NCBI GenBank assembly: GCA_949752735.1
Contig: OX457043.1
Span: 46,001,253 to 46,065,252 of the forward strand
DNA: 64,000 nt
Reading direction: 5' to 3'
DNA from: Lumbricus terrestris
Lineage: Eukaryota > Annelida > Clitellata > Crassiclitellata > Lumbricidae
Shown piece by piece: positions 10,601 through 20,155 of this stretch (the stretch's first letter is position 1; the number at the start of each line of letters is the position of its first letter). A program made the position numbers and the translations under genes. The notes beneath the pieces were generated by a model, which had not been told where the DNA came from, did not search any database, and saw only the letters and a list, made by a program, of their open reading frames with translations.

Positions 10601-13600
10601 TCGAGGGTACGTACCATACGTACCGGGGTATTCTATTTTGTGAAAGGTACGTACGTATATCAACGTACCCTATTTTAGGGTACGTAAACAATAATAAAAT
10701 ACGTTAGCCTCGTCATTGAACATTATAAGAATGTTCAATTTAATTTAAGCAAACAATCACAGCCAAGTACACAGCGTAGTGAATTGCGGCAATGCTATAT
10801 TAGAGGTTTACGTATGTCCAGCATACATTGCACTTAATGCACTAATTAGGTTAATGTCAGTTGGTCGGCTTAGTTCTGCTGCAGCACTTACACGTCCAAC
10901 CCTAAGGAAAAGGTTGACCATGCAGTTGCATCCAATTAATTATAACAGAAGAATTTATCGAATTAAATTTACTGCTACGCTACCGGAAATACCGATTTCA
11001 ATGACACATACTGTTGACCGCATGTATACGTACAATGTAGGCTATGGGTCGCCGATTAAGCCATAAACAAAATTTTCGTGTAGGTCTATGGTACCCGGTA
11101 CGTACCATACGCGTATTGTATTTTTGGAAAGATACGTACGTATTTTAACGTATTCTATTTCAGGGTACGCGTACCCTCGAGCTATGGATTGGGGCATTTA
11201 CCTTTAATAGTTGGAGTGCAGTCTATGCTGGTGATATTCGTAATCGTATATTCTGGCAGAAAGACTCTGGTTATCACCACAGCATCGGCGTCCAGTCTCC
11301 AGTGAAATACCAAGCATAGATTGAGTATTCGCATATTACGAATATTAAGATTTTCAAATATTCACGAATATTAACGAATATTAAAACTGACAACGAATAT
11401 TATATTCGTAAAATATTATGTTCTTTCAGGAAATTCTTGATTCTTCATTTCTATATTGTTATTTACGAAAATGTTTAACTTTTACTGAATGAATTGTAAA
11501 AAATTTATTTATCCAACGCATAAGCTTGTATCAGTAAGTTACAATAACTTTAATAGGTTTATTGTTAAAAACTTCCAGGTCTCTGGTGGGTCTGGCCAAT
11601 GTGGCCATGCAGCATTCATAGGTCTATCACATTCGATACTTAATGTTAGTCACTTTGTCTGACTTCTGACCATTCTCCCCAACTGAAAAGAGACAGAGTC
11701 AACGATGGGAGTTGGCAAGTAGCGGAAATAGGAGGCTAAATTAGAAATAAACTTTAACTGCCTATAATAGTAACTGCGAATTATTGATAAAGTATTTTTA
11801 TATCAGTGTGGCAGGATGAGTAAGTATAAATGCCAACGCATGAAATAATAGTGCCAGAATACAAGCAAAACTTATCCCGTTCTCAGCATAATAAGCGTAC
11901 CGGTATTGCATACTTTAATTCAGCCCTGCCCTGAATGCGAGTCAATGCAGTATAGAGACATACAGAAACTTAAACTGCTTTACCGGGTAAGTTGGGTAAC
12001 ATTGCGGTTTCGATGGTTCACTTTAATCTGTTAACGAATATTTACGAATATTTACGAATATTAAAAAATCTTAATATTCACGAATATTTACGAATATTAA
12101 ACCCAAAAGTCACGAATACTCAATCTATGATACCAAGTCATCAGTGGTGAAGGCATCTGTCGCAATCGCAGGACAACAGGCTAAGTCAAGAGTGTAAAAC
12201 CTCGGACCAATAACAATGTCTCTCAAGTGGTGGCCCAGGGTGCCGAAGAATACTTAACAGAATGGCTGTAAGGATGTTGGGAGTTGTTCGGTGACGTCGT
12301 CCCCAGAAAATGTCTGCAATGCTAAGTCTGGTGCAAATTTGGCATATAAACCTAGTCTAAACAGTCAAATTATGTTTTTTTAATCTTTATTTTAATCATA
12401 ATATAATAAAGATTCAAAATTACTTAAGACTTGTGGGGGCGCGGTGGTGTAGTGGTGGCGTCCTTGTCTTGAAACCAGATGGCTTCAGGTTCGAAGGCGC
12501 CGAGTAGGAACACTGAGCAAGCGCTTCTCTTGCAATTGCTCGACCGCTTCGACGTGAAACTCCGATTCAATGTCCGCGCTGTAGTCGAGATCGCCTCTCA
12601 GTAGAGAACTTGACGGGGCGCTATAGAATTGGAGAAATATATGCATCCCTCTCCCAACTCCATACCCCACCTAGCAGAGAAGGGTTTTGGGAAGAGGGGT
12701 GTACCCCTCTCCATAAGAAATTTCTTAGAAATCGAAATTAACACTTTTAAATAGAAACCGAAAGAAATGTGTCAATGGGAGACGAAAGTGTAAATGACTG
12801 TAGACGACATAAACTGAAAACCTATACTCACAGGTCCCCAGCTCAATGAAGCACGTCTGATTATCCATTGGAAAACGCTCCAGCATCATGTCGCAGTAAA
12901 GGGTGACGGTGAGCTGCTGACTATAATAAACTTGACCATTGGGTGAAAGTTTGAACCTTCGATTAGGAACCGTTATCGTGTGGAACACGCCGGACTTGAG
13001 GTTCACAATGTAGAGATCCGGAGTCCAAAACCGATCGAGCCACATGTAATTCAGCGTAATACTGTAATCAAAAAATGCTAACAGTCACTGTTTTATAACC
13101 TGCAAGTTGTATAATTCAGAATAAGTTTGAATAATAAATCTATCGTAATATAATTATAGCCTATAGTGATCTCCAAACTGCTAAAGAGTAGGCCTAGACC
13201 TAAATGCTAAATTTCTTACGCAACGATGGAATATAAACAAAAACCTGAGTCACAAATAAGAAAAGAAAAGGCTAATAGGTTTGAAAAGGTAAAACTCGGT
13301 AGTCGCACACTAGGCCTATTGCGATTCGGAATCTCAAAAGAAGACTAATTTAAAGTCAGTAAAAGTTCCTGCTTCCGTTGATTCCAGTGAAGTAGGCCTA
13401 AACGTGCATGATGAACATATCAGAATGGATGAAAATGACGTTTGCGATTTTAATATCGTTATTCCAAAAAGATGACATTATAAATAAAACTGACGAAAAT
13501 TCTGAAATAATAGAAACTGTAGAAGGGCTTGGTTTTGATGTTGGCACTCTACCACCAGGGCCCTTCCTAAACATTCAATTGTGCAATAGTAAAAAAAATG

Positions 13601-16600
13601 TAGGCCTAATGTTATCAATAGGCTACTAATCGTGCATTCGTTCCCACACTTTTGCTATTTCTATCTGTTTTTGTTTAAATTTGCTCAAAAAGCATAAAGA
13701 CTGTTTAACGCCCGTGACTGCTCTGCAAAGAGGCCCGAATTTCTGTTGGCGGGCCTGGACATAATAAACACATACAATGTAAAGCTTTTTTAAAAACTCG
13801 ACACTTAAAAACAGTAGCCTATAGAAGCAAAATATGCCAACTTGCGGTCATAGCCTGTCTCTTCGTACGCCAGTCGCTCGTCTATCCAAATTTGACGTAT
13901 AAATAGCGTCATTGAATATTCCTAAAAGCAAGGAAGCAGAAACAGAAACTGTTGTAGGCATCACAGACCATCTCGCTCGTAGGTTATCATGACTTGACTT
14001 TGAATGTAAGCCTAACTTAGAATGATGAGCAGAAGAAATCAATGCAATTATTGCCATTGACGAGACACTCGAAGGCAACATTTCCAATTAGATTAGGCTG
14101 TAATCCTGGCAGGGAGACCCGATATCGCCAACCACCTTCATCTTGGTACTGGAAAGAGTACTGGACAAGATTCGGGATAAAGAGGGAGGAGTAGTCATAA
14201 GTGGCACAACAATTAATAACCTCGCGTTTGCCGACGACATCGACCTGTTAGACAGAGATGCGAAGAGATTGGAAGAAACAACTCGAGAGCTGAATGACGA
14301 GAGTAAGAGATACGGCCTCAATATGAACTTCGAGAAAACGAAAACGCTAGCATTTGGCGCAGAAAACCCTACCGAGGTACTAGCCATAGACGGAAACCCG
14401 CTGGAGAACGTTGAACATTTCACATACCTCGGGAGCAACACGACATATGACCTAGACGCCAGAAGGGAAGTGCAAACTAGGTTGGCGAAGGCAGCAACAG
14501 CACTGAGGGCAATGGAGAAGGTGTGGAGAAGCAAAGCCATAGGGACAGAAACGAAAAAGAAGGTACTACAGACATGCATTTTCAGCACTCTGTTATACGG
14601 GTGCGAGACCTGGGTGGTAACGAAGTACATTGAACAAAGACTTATGGCCTTCGAAAGAAAGTGCTACAGGAAAATACTAAGAATAGGGTGGATGCAGAAG
14701 GTAAACAACACAGAACTATACAAGCGAGTGCAGTTAAAAGAAAACATCATGCAGAAGCTGATCAGAAGGAAACTAGGATTGTTCGGGCACATCTGCAGAA
14801 TGGATAACAGCAGGAAGATCAAAGCACTGATGTTCGGACGAATAGATGGGACAAACAAGAGAGGAAGGCCTCATAGGGAATGGCTCGACGACGTATCCGA
14901 TTGGGGCAAGGCCTCGCTTCAGGAGCTGAGCGGAACGGCGTTAGATAGGAGAAAGTGGAAGGACCTGGTGAAGAAGGCATCGGACACCTACGGGCGCTGA
15001 GCCCACGGTTGCTGATGATGATGATGATGATGATGTAATCCTGTAAGTTGAAAGCATGTACATAATCATAGGCCATACATGAATAATTAATTACTATTTT
15101 CTGTGTGTGTTACAAAAAAAACTGCAGAATTGTAAAATTTATTTTTGACCTGCGACGAAATAATATTGCTACAAAGTAGAAATAATTTTACATAATTGTG
15201 TGAAAGCATAAATGCATGGATATTTCTGTCTACACTGTAGACATTGTGTTGAGACAATGTGAGATGAATATAATCAATAGCATTTTTTATACACATTATT
15301 CTGAAATCTTTGCTTTTAAAGGTTTCATTCCATAAATGTCATATTTGGGGAATTCCATTTCCCAAGTATAATTAACAAGATAATGAAAAGTGACTTTCAG
15401 TGATTTATTTGTGTAAACTTCTTTTGTACAGACCTAGCTGTACCAGAAAGTAAAAAATTAATTAATTTAATTTAACGTCGGGGACCCCCAGAGGGAAGGG
15501 TGCTGGGTGGAACGGGGTGTGGTTGAGCGGTCCGGAGCGGGTTGTGTTGGAGGTGGAGCTGGGTCATGTTTGGGCAAAATGCAAAAAAATTACTGAGCAA
15601 CGCTGAGAACCCTAGAGGGGTGTCGAACCCGCCCATGGGGTCGGGTGAGCTGGGTTGGGGAAGAAAAACTTAAATTTTCCTGGCAACGCCGGTACCATAG
15701 CTAGTAATTTAAATAAGAACTGCGATTGTATGAGCAATACAAAAGATGAAACACCATGTTCAAAGCTGGCGTTTAGTTTCACTTTTTATGAATAGTAGGC
15801 CTATAGGTTACTACGTCACAGATTATTTGCTCTCCTCATAAACCGTGCACACGTACTACGGTATACATGAGTTGTCACGAAACCTAAAACGGACAAGCTA
15901 CAGCGTATACTCACTGCGCCCTCGTGCTCACACTGGTAGCATACTATCAAGTCAGCCGACAGCATGATCAGCAAACACTCTGTAATTAGGCCTATAATGT
16001 TCTACTTAAGGACTTAGAATGAGGGCAGCCCTGGAGGACGCGGTAAGGATGAAACAGACAGGATAATTAGTCATACATAATCATAAATCGAGAAAGAATA
16101 TATTGTAAACGAATTATACATGTCGAAAAAGAATAGATAATAATATTGCTATGTGCAGTTAGGAATGAAAAGTCATATCATGATCTTCAATTCGCACTGG
16201 AACAACGACGGCTCAATTGAAGAGCCGCATGCCGCACAAGTTTATCTTAGATCTTTAAAATTACAAAACAGGGAGGATTACTCTGCATTATTGTAAATCG
16301 TAATGGTGACAACTGGGTTTTGTATTTTATATCACCGAGCAGCAGAAGAGAGCTGCACATTACACAACCGCTTCGGACATTACGAGGAACATGATAGAGA
16401 TTTTACCATTTGGGTTTCGCTGATGTAACTAATATCGTTGACGTTAATGTTGATGTAAACGTCGACAGGATCTACAATTATACCTCCATTATTAGGTTGC
16501 AATATTTGAACAGCTTGCTATCATTATACGTTGAATGTCTATTATACTTGAACTCATATCAACATTGCATTTCAAACAAGCAATCATTTTGTACAAACGG

Positions 16601-19312
16601 AGGGCTACAAAAGCAACAGCTTAGACTGAAATTCGATTGAAATTCGATAAATACTGTAATCTAATATAATGTGGCTTTACCTAGTCAGAACTGGATTAGA
16701 ATCGAGAATTTTAGATTAGGGCCTACCACCTTCATGGATACCGGGTCTCATGCGACTGTTGTAGTTGGTCGAATCAAGTCGTTCTTCGACGATTTTAGCC
16801 AAAGCTCTGTGTAGCAAAACGAACGCTTTGTCACACAATGTGTTCGAAGTGTGGTCTCTGATGCAATCTGTCCTAAACAATTCTAGTTTAGGCTAACCTG
16901 CTCTGATCACACGTGACCTAATCTGACCTATGTTGATCTTAGCACTGTTCCGTTTTCTTATAGTTATGCGTCTGTGCAAAAACCAAGAAATCGCAAGTCG
17001 AGTGAATAGCCTACTACAGGGTGCGCCAAAAAGACCTCCCTAGGTTTTTTGCCATTATCTTGGCCAAAAGTAAGAATTTCGAAAGGAAATTTACAGTCTT
17101 AAAGACAATTCATATTTACACATGATGGTCAGATTTCATCAAAATATTTCAAACACAACAAAAGTTACACCACTTTTAGTGAGGTCATCCTGTATATTAC
17201 TCACGTGGAATTGAATTTCCTGAAAAATATACATGTAGCCTATGTTTGCCCAGCAGCCATAAATTTCATTCACTGACACTTGATTTGAAAATATTGTTTA
17301 TTTGAAAAATAGGAAACAAAAACATGCTGAAGTATAGGTCTACTGTTGTTCTGGATGAATTAGGAATCAAAAGTTTTGTCCGAATTGTTTGCCTAACAAA
17401 ATAATTTCATTAGTGAATATTAGTCGAATAAAATAATTATTTACTACAGTCATCGGGAGCGGATTGTTCCAGGGGATAAAAGAAACATTGGAATTGGAAA
17501 AGTAGAAGAGTGACTTTGATCGCAATGGGATGGGATGATGAAAATAATTATCGTAGCCTAATAACAATAACAATACTATCAAAAATTTGTTGAATTAATA
17601 TTTATTATCATTATTATTTGTAGTAGTCAAGGGCGGATACAGGAATTTTCGAGGGGGGGCCAAAATTTTTGGTCTTGTGACAGGAGAAAATTTTCCGGGA
17701 AAAAATAACATTTCATCCGCCGAAAAAACTGATGACATTTTTTTTTTAGTCATCGACCAATTTTTCGGGATACATCCGCCGCTGAATCGACGGGGGGGGG
17801 GCCAAGTCCCGTGTGATTTTGTAATGGGGGCCTCATGTCATGTTTTTCTCTCCTGCTACATTTATGTAACGGCTTGTTGAAACCAAATGGGGGGGCCACG
17901 TCCCATGCAATTTTTAAATGGGGGGCCATGGCCGGATTGGTCCCCCCCTGGATCCGCCTCTGGTAGTAGTAATACTTTTATGTTGTTACCGCTATCTCTT
18001 TTACCGGAATTTCCATTGTTTATTGTTGATGATGGTCCTCTGCCCGAAGGCAGGTTCTTTGGCTTTACGTCCCTGGAAATGCGATGAGTGAGGTTGTTTC
18101 CCGTTGCCTTCCCCACAGACAATGATGGGTAAGCAACTTGCCCAAGGTCGCTCCGCAGGAACTTGCGCCCCTGCGTCCCACACGTGCTGGCCCGAGATAT
18201 CTAAATCTCTGAATGTCAACGCCCAGCCCGGGGCTTGAACCGCAGTCTGTTGCAACCAACAGACGTATGCCGCTCTCGCTTACCGGTGTAGCTAACTAGG
18301 CCAGTGTTTATTGTTGCAATTTGTTAATAATAAGAATGGGCTATAGTAGGTAACTACAAAGAATAAGAATGGGGATCTTTCACTGCTATAATAATTTATG
18401 ATAATACTATTATTGGTAGAATTAATAATAATGGCATCACAGCTGAGGTAACAGCTTAGACCTACTAGCAGTAGCAGTAAAGAGAGTAAAAAATAGGCAC
18501 AAAATTGGTACAATGTTAATGGAAATAATGATGGAAAAAGAAATTATTGTATTATAAATAATGGTCAAGAGTAAAAATAGTACGCTTTATTCGTATCAGC
18601 TATAATTATTGCATCAGTAACAAAAGGACAAATTGTCGTAGCATTCAACAAGTATTTATTCATTTAAAGATTCCTAGTGTTTTAACGCCTCGCAATAGTA
18701 AATCAACGTTTGAATGCCATCGCTTCAGGAACCACCATCTCCAAGTCAGAACTGACTGAGGCTTAGCCTTTCCAGATTCATACAGAAATTTGGAAACTTA
18801 TATAGCGCTCCTTCAAGAAAAATCACTCAGAGGCGCTCCCGACTCCAGCGTGCCTGAAAACAAGTTTGGTAAGGAAGGATGTCGATGACTACGGTATACA
18901 AGGAAAATGTTTAGGCCTATGTCTACCGAGAGTTAACAATTAGCCTGATTTGGGCCCTAATCAAAATTATAGAAAAACTAAGAATTTAAAGAAAAAAGAA
19001 GCAAATATAGGCTAAACTGGGGATTTATGATGGTGACCATAATTTTGATGCGAGGGAGTAAGAAGAGACACAAAGAAACAAACACATGCAATAATCGTTT
19101 TTTACGATTCCAAAAAATGTGCGAACTGAACGTTTTGTTTGTCTTTCAGTTCATTCGTTTATTTGAAAAGCACTTTACATTTGGCCTGCTAAAACCTACT
19201 GTGCAGTAATGGGAGGTCGAGCTGTGGATGGTGGAGCTGTGTTTGACGATGTAGCCTCGATGACTAGGCCAACAGCCGTCCAAACAACCAAGAGGCCTTT
19301 GATTCCTGCCAT
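7424..19312 (-). CDS. Cys-loop ligand-gated anion channel subunit, copy A (eight exons, exon 6 broken by a transposon)
   Basis: Predicted plasma-membrane chloride-channel subunit of the glycine receptor/GluCl type, assembling as a pentamer. Exons in coding order: 19312-19200, 16806-16730, 16471-16407, 13921-13842, 13061-12832, 12156-11202 (interrupted by 12129-11315), 8759-8431, 7627-7424. Without the insert the spliced frame is 409 codons plus stop, with phases 2,1,0,2,1,1,0 at the junctions. Signal peptide, RQxW, Cys loop (C-x13-C), FHW, a second Cys pair in loop C, TM1-TM3 and TM4 are all present. The PAR motif at the start of TM2 predicts anion selectivity. The TM3-TM4 loop is short, about 45 residues. 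As assembled, exon 6 contains an in-frame TAG at the edge of a MITE, so this allele would yield only an extracellular fragment unless the exon is skipped. The ligand is not predictable from sequence. Confidence 0.85.
7729..7866. mobile_element. 138-bp hAT-type MITE in intron 7 of copy A
   Basis: Ends CAGTGGCGGCGC and GCGCCGCCACTG are perfect inverted repeats. The element is flanked by an exact 8-bp duplication TCAAGCAT at 7721-7728 and 7867-7874. An 8-bp target duplication with CA...TG ends is characteristic of hAT transposons. A second copy is at 28039-28177. Confidence 0.93.
8431..8759 (-). CDS. Copy A exon 7: pre-TM1, TM1, TM2, TM3
   Basis: Starts in phase 1 with ..AYPCLRAYFHLNRRLK; the Cys here is the second member of the loop C disulfide. 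TM1 is YLPSFLVVLLSWVSFFI. TM2 follows the anion-filter residues Pro-Ala-Arg and reads ASLGITSVLVITTQTSG, with Ser at 2', Thr at 6', Leu at 9' and Thr at 13' by glycine-receptor numbering. TM3 is VWMSTCLVFVFGAFIEYAAV. The donor is ATG|GTAAAC, phase 0. Length 329 bp, the same in all three copies. Confidence 0.92.
9267..10473 (+). mobile_element. Decayed hAT transposon (1207 bp) in intron 6 of copy A
   Basis: Terminal inverted repeats CAGGGCCGGATTT and AAATCCGGCCCTG, with an exact 8-bp duplication GGTGTTAT at 9259-9266 and 10474-10481. The subterminal sequence is rich in GGGCCTCC/GGGGCCTCA. Inside, a remnant of the hAT transposase dimerisation region survives at 9980-10123. It has TAGGCCTA words and several stops, so it is not autonomous. 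Confidence 0.93.
9980..10123 (+). pseudogene. hAT transposase C-terminal (dimerisation domain) remnant
   Basis: An open stretch of 47 codons reads FPNLEVVLRMSLSLMVGLTN followed by CTGERSFSQKSKPRSTM and QQNKLDRSAH before TGA. The pattern 'NLEVALRI.L..PVT..SGERSFS..K..K..LRSTM.Q.RL..LA' is the hallmark of hAT C-terminal domains. A further diverged piece downstream (near 10168-10212) resembles the acidic tail. No upstream catalytic region is readable. Confidence 0.8.
10595..11186. mobile_element. 592-bp hAT-type MITE ending next to exon 6 of copy A
   Basis: Inverted ends CAAAGCTCGAGGGTACG and CGTACCCTCGAGCTATG differ by one base. The 8-bp duplication GATTGGGG is at 10587-10594 and 11187-11194. 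Subterminal TACGTACGT/ACGTACC repeats occur at both ends. The insertion left only 14 intronic bases between the element and the 5' splice site of exon 6. No transposase sequence is recognisable. Confidence 0.9.
11202..12156 (-). pseudogene. Copy A exon 6 (loop B/loop C), split by a MITE
   Basis: The two exon pieces are 12156-12130 and 11306-11202. Removing the insert and one target duplication gives 132 bp, exactly the length of exon 6 in B and C, and restores ..TTDDLVFHWRLDADAV and EYTITNITSIDCTPTIK. The acceptor is GACAG|AT and the donor AAAG|GTAAAT, phase 1 to phase 1. In the assembled sequence the reading frame meets TAG within the first five bases of the insert. Skipping the whole exon would keep frame because 132 is divisible by three, but would delete the FHW loop and the first loop C cysteine. 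Confidence 0.9.
11315..12129. mobile_element. 815-bp hAT-type MITE inserted in coding exon 6 of copy A
   Basis: Perfect inverted ends CATAGATTGAGTATTCG and CGAATACTCAATCTATG are flanked by an exact 8-bp duplication ATACCAAG (11307-11314 and 12130-12137). Both subterminal regions are strings of ACGAATATT-like repeats (about 11336-11410 and 12030-12118), a usual hAT transposase-binding arrangement. There is no coding capacity. Confidence 0.95.
12434..12630 (+). repeat. tRNA-derived SINE, family 1, in intron 5 of copy A
   Basis: GGGCGCGGTGGTGTAGTGG begins the tRNA-like head (A box TGGTGTAGTGG, B-box-like CAGGTTCGAAG). Part of the middle is lost compared with 47547-47782. The body then continues with a CGACGTGAAACTCCGATTCA-like block and a GGGGCGCTATA tail. 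Confidence 0.8.
12832..13061 (-). CDS. Copy A exon 5: WTPD and Cys loop
   Basis: Encodes ITLNYMWLDRFWTPDLYIVN, then LKSGVFHTITVPNRRFKLSP, then NGQVYYSQQLTVTLYC and DMMLERFPMDNQTCFIELGT. The signature disulfide is C-x13-C with FPMD in the middle, and the N-Q-T inside it is a glycosylation sequon. Acceptor ATTACAG|T, donor ACCT|GTGAGT, phases 2 and 1. 230 bp in all three copies. Confidence 0.93.
13200..13830 (+). other. Intron 4 block homologous to copy B 28490-29300, with a coding remnant
   Basis: This intronic stretch aligns by eye with the same intron of copy B. Shared text includes CAAAAAGATGACATTATAAA/CAAAAGATGACATTATAAA and GAATTTCTGT(T/C)GGCGG(G/A)CCTG. On the plus strand a frame reads MDENDVCDFNIVIP, then (after one extra A) DDIINKTDENSEIIETVEGL and GFDVGTLPPGP. 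Copy B carries a decayed version. It is either an old element or gene fragment duplicated together with the channel gene. I do not recognise the protein. Confidence 0.5.
13842..13921 (-). CDS. Copy A exon 4: RQxW exon
   Basis: Encodes EYSMTLFIRQIWIDERLAYE then ETGYDR plus AA of a split codon. This matches the 'DY...FLRQ.W.D.RL.Y' block in the glycine-receptor family. Acceptor CTTTTAG|GAA, donor GCAA|GTTGGC, phase 0 to phase 2, 80 bp as in B and C. Confidence 0.9.
14109..15033 (+). mobile_element. 5'-truncated LINE with target-site duplication, in intron 3 of copy A
   Basis: The insert is bounded by TGTAATCCTG at 14099-14108 and 15034-15043. It starts abruptly inside the reverse transcriptase, at the Q-G-D-x-x-S-P motif, and ends after the ORF stop with a (GAT)n tail (15012-15033). 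Abrupt 5' truncation, a short tandem 3' tail and a flanking duplication are the classic results of target-primed reverse transcription. It lies antisense to the channel gene. Confidence 0.93.
14110..15000 (+). CDS. Non-LTR retrotransposon reverse transcriptase, C-terminal half (uninterrupted)
   Basis: The open frame runs from QGDPISPTTFILVLERVLDK through the catalytic FADDIDLL (YADD-type box, with its two Asp), then GLNMNFEKTK and a FTYLGS block. After that come the LINE tail signatures LLYGCETW, RKCYRKILRIGW, RKLGLFGHICRM and GRPHREWLDDV, and the frame ends DTYGR and TGA. No stops or frameshifts occur in about 297 codons, so the copy is fairly young. N-terminal endonuclease and RT fingers are missing, so it cannot move itself. 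The clade is left open. Confidence 0.92.
   Translation, partial: QGDPISPTTFILVLERVLDKIRDKEGGVVISGTTINNLAFADDIDLLDRDAKRLEETTRELNDESKRYGLNMNFEKTKTLAFGAENPTEVLAIDGNPLENVEHFTYLGSNTTYDLDARREVQTRLAKAATALRAMEKVWRSKAIGTETKKKVLQTCIFSTLLYGCETWVVTKYIEQRLMAFERKCYRKILRIGWMQKVNNTELYKRVQLKENIMQKLIRRKLGLFGHICRMDNSRKIKALMFGRIDGTNKRGRPHREWLDDVSDWGKASLQELSGTALDRRKWKDLVKKASDTYGR
15044..16406. other. Intron 3 remainder of copy A; no gene seen
   Basis: AT-rich intronic DNA. A G-rich stretch at 15478-15680 (GGGGACCCCCAGAGGG, GGGTGTCGAACCCGCCC) may be an old repeat end, but I could not find a partner copy in the window. Confidence 0.4.
16407..16471 (-). CDS. Copy A exon 3
   Basis: 65-bp exon encoding PVDVYININVNDISYISETQ plus Met, which matches the 'V.V...I.S...ISE..M' β-strand region of Cys-loop receptors. 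Acceptor TTGTAG|AT, donor ATG|GTAAAA, phase 1 to 0. Same length in B and C. Confidence 0.9.
16730..16806 (-). CDS. Copy A exon 2
   Basis: Encodes ALAKIVEERLDSTNYNSRMR then PGIHE, the N-terminal helix and the 'YDxRxRP' motif that precedes the first β-strand in glycine and GABA-A receptors. Acceptor CACAG|A, donor AAG|GTGGTA, phase 2 to 1. Confidence 0.88.
17017..17192 (+). mobile_element. 176-bp mariner-related MITE in intron 1 of copy A
   Basis: CAGGGTGCGCC ... GGTCATCCTG between TA dinucleotides (17015-17016 and 17193-17194). Nearly all of it matches the left inverted repeat of the mariner at 6140-7307, so it is an internally deleted derivative of that family. Confidence 0.75.
17628..17962. 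mobile_element. 335-bp hAT-type MITE in intron 1 of copy A
   Basis: Imperfect inverted ends CAAGGGCGGATACAGG and CCTGGATCCGCCTCTG, flanked by the 8-bp duplication GTAGTAGT (17620-17627 and 17963-17970). The interior has G-runs and 'gggggccaagtcccgtg' / 'gggggccacgtcccatg' tandem blocks. Confidence 0.85.
18095..18300 (-). repeat. SINE-like element with tRNA-type promoter, second family
   Basis: On the minus strand a tRNA-like head reads GGCCTAGTTAGCTACACCGG with a B box GGTTCAAGCCCC. After it come a 'GAGATTTAGATATCTCGGG' block and a G-rich body. It differs from family 1. Only one copy is in the window, so the boundaries are approximate. Confidence 0.55.
18301..19199. other. Intron 1 of copy A; SINE fragment, no gene
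   Basis: AT-rich intron sequence. At 18796-18860 a minus-strand fragment of the family 1 SINE tail (TTATATAGCGCTCCTTCAAG followed by an AGAGGCGCTCCCGACTCCAGCG-like block) is present without its head. Confidence 0.5.
19200..19312 (-). CDS. Copy A exon 1: signal peptide and proline/threonine-rich start
   Basis: MAGIKGLLVVWTAVGLVIEA is a typical signal peptide, followed by TSSNTAPPSTARPPITA plus two bases. The donor is GTAGGT, phase 2. A splice acceptor (GTGTTCAG) sits two bases before the ATG, as in B, C and Z, so translation starts at the beginning of the second transcribed exon. The Pro/Thr-rich segment resembles copy C rather than B. Confidence 0.85.
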
Positions 19313-19855
19313 CACTGAACACACGAAACAAATTTATTGATAAAAATAAGTAGCCTACATGTACGCGTGGTGTGATCCAGACCCACATAAATATCCCGAG
19401 CAACACCAACGGTGTTGATACAATCCAATACATCAATGAATAATGAATATTGTTGTTCAAATTTGTGTAAATCAGCAACCGACTGAAATCAAGCTTCTCT
19501 CGGTTCTCTTTGTTACTCTTAGAGTCTCCATCTTAGGCCTATCTCTTTGTATAGCCTAGGCTACCTGTCAATTTTCGGCCCGGTTAATTTTTGGCTACCG
19601 GGCTACTTCGTTGTTTCTGTGTCTCTTCTTGTCTCTCCGTGTCATTTTCTCTCTTTATGACTACCTATTTCTTTTCGTGTACCTATCTATAACTCCCGTT
19701 GTCAAGTGAACCGAACGCAGCTAAGGCCACGGTGCAAAGCCACTCATTTCTGTGCTGGGCCTCACTCCATGCGCTATGGATGCCAATAATTATGCAATCA
19801 TAGCGTTGATAACCTCTGTAATTCGTGTCGCTCATGTTTGCAATGCAGGTCATCT
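19313..19855. other. Upstream flank of copy A; no gene seen
   Basis: Should contain the 5' UTR exon or promoter of copy A. Pyrimidine-rich stretches are present, but no convincing TATA or initiator context can be singled out. Confidence 0.4.
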
Positions 19856-19859
19856 GAAT

Positions 19860-20155
19860 CCCACCATCCTAATCTAGTCGATTGTGACCCATAGAAAATC
19901 TTTTATGGAGCTGGTAAACACCAGGGAGACATCTACTTTCCCATCAGGCTCGAATTAGTCCATCTTTGACGAGGGGTCAGCCACTCGGATCCTTCTCCAC
20001 TTGTCTCTGTTTCCAGTGTCTTCTGTCTTCAGTTTGAGCAGTTTCAGGTCTTGTATCAATGTATCACGTCCTCCCATCTTTTCTTCTGTCGTCCCCGGCT
20101 GCGTTGACCACATAGGGTACTTCGGTTTGCATGATTCTGTTGGCACAACGATCCC
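19860..20155 (-). pseudogene. LINE ORF2 C-terminal remnant
   Basis: The minus strand reads DTLIQDLKLLKLKTEDTGNR then DKWRRIRVADPS before a stop. The pattern 'LqrDLKllKLkpEDaedRdrWRrrIRvADPs' is a standard end of non-LTR retrotransposon reverse transcriptase proteins. Upstream of it the frame decays within about 20 codons. Intergenic between copies A and B. Confidence 0.65.

Noticed and set aside
14088..14630. 180-codon minus-strand frame
   Set aside because: Shadow of the LINE reverse transcriptase on the other strand.
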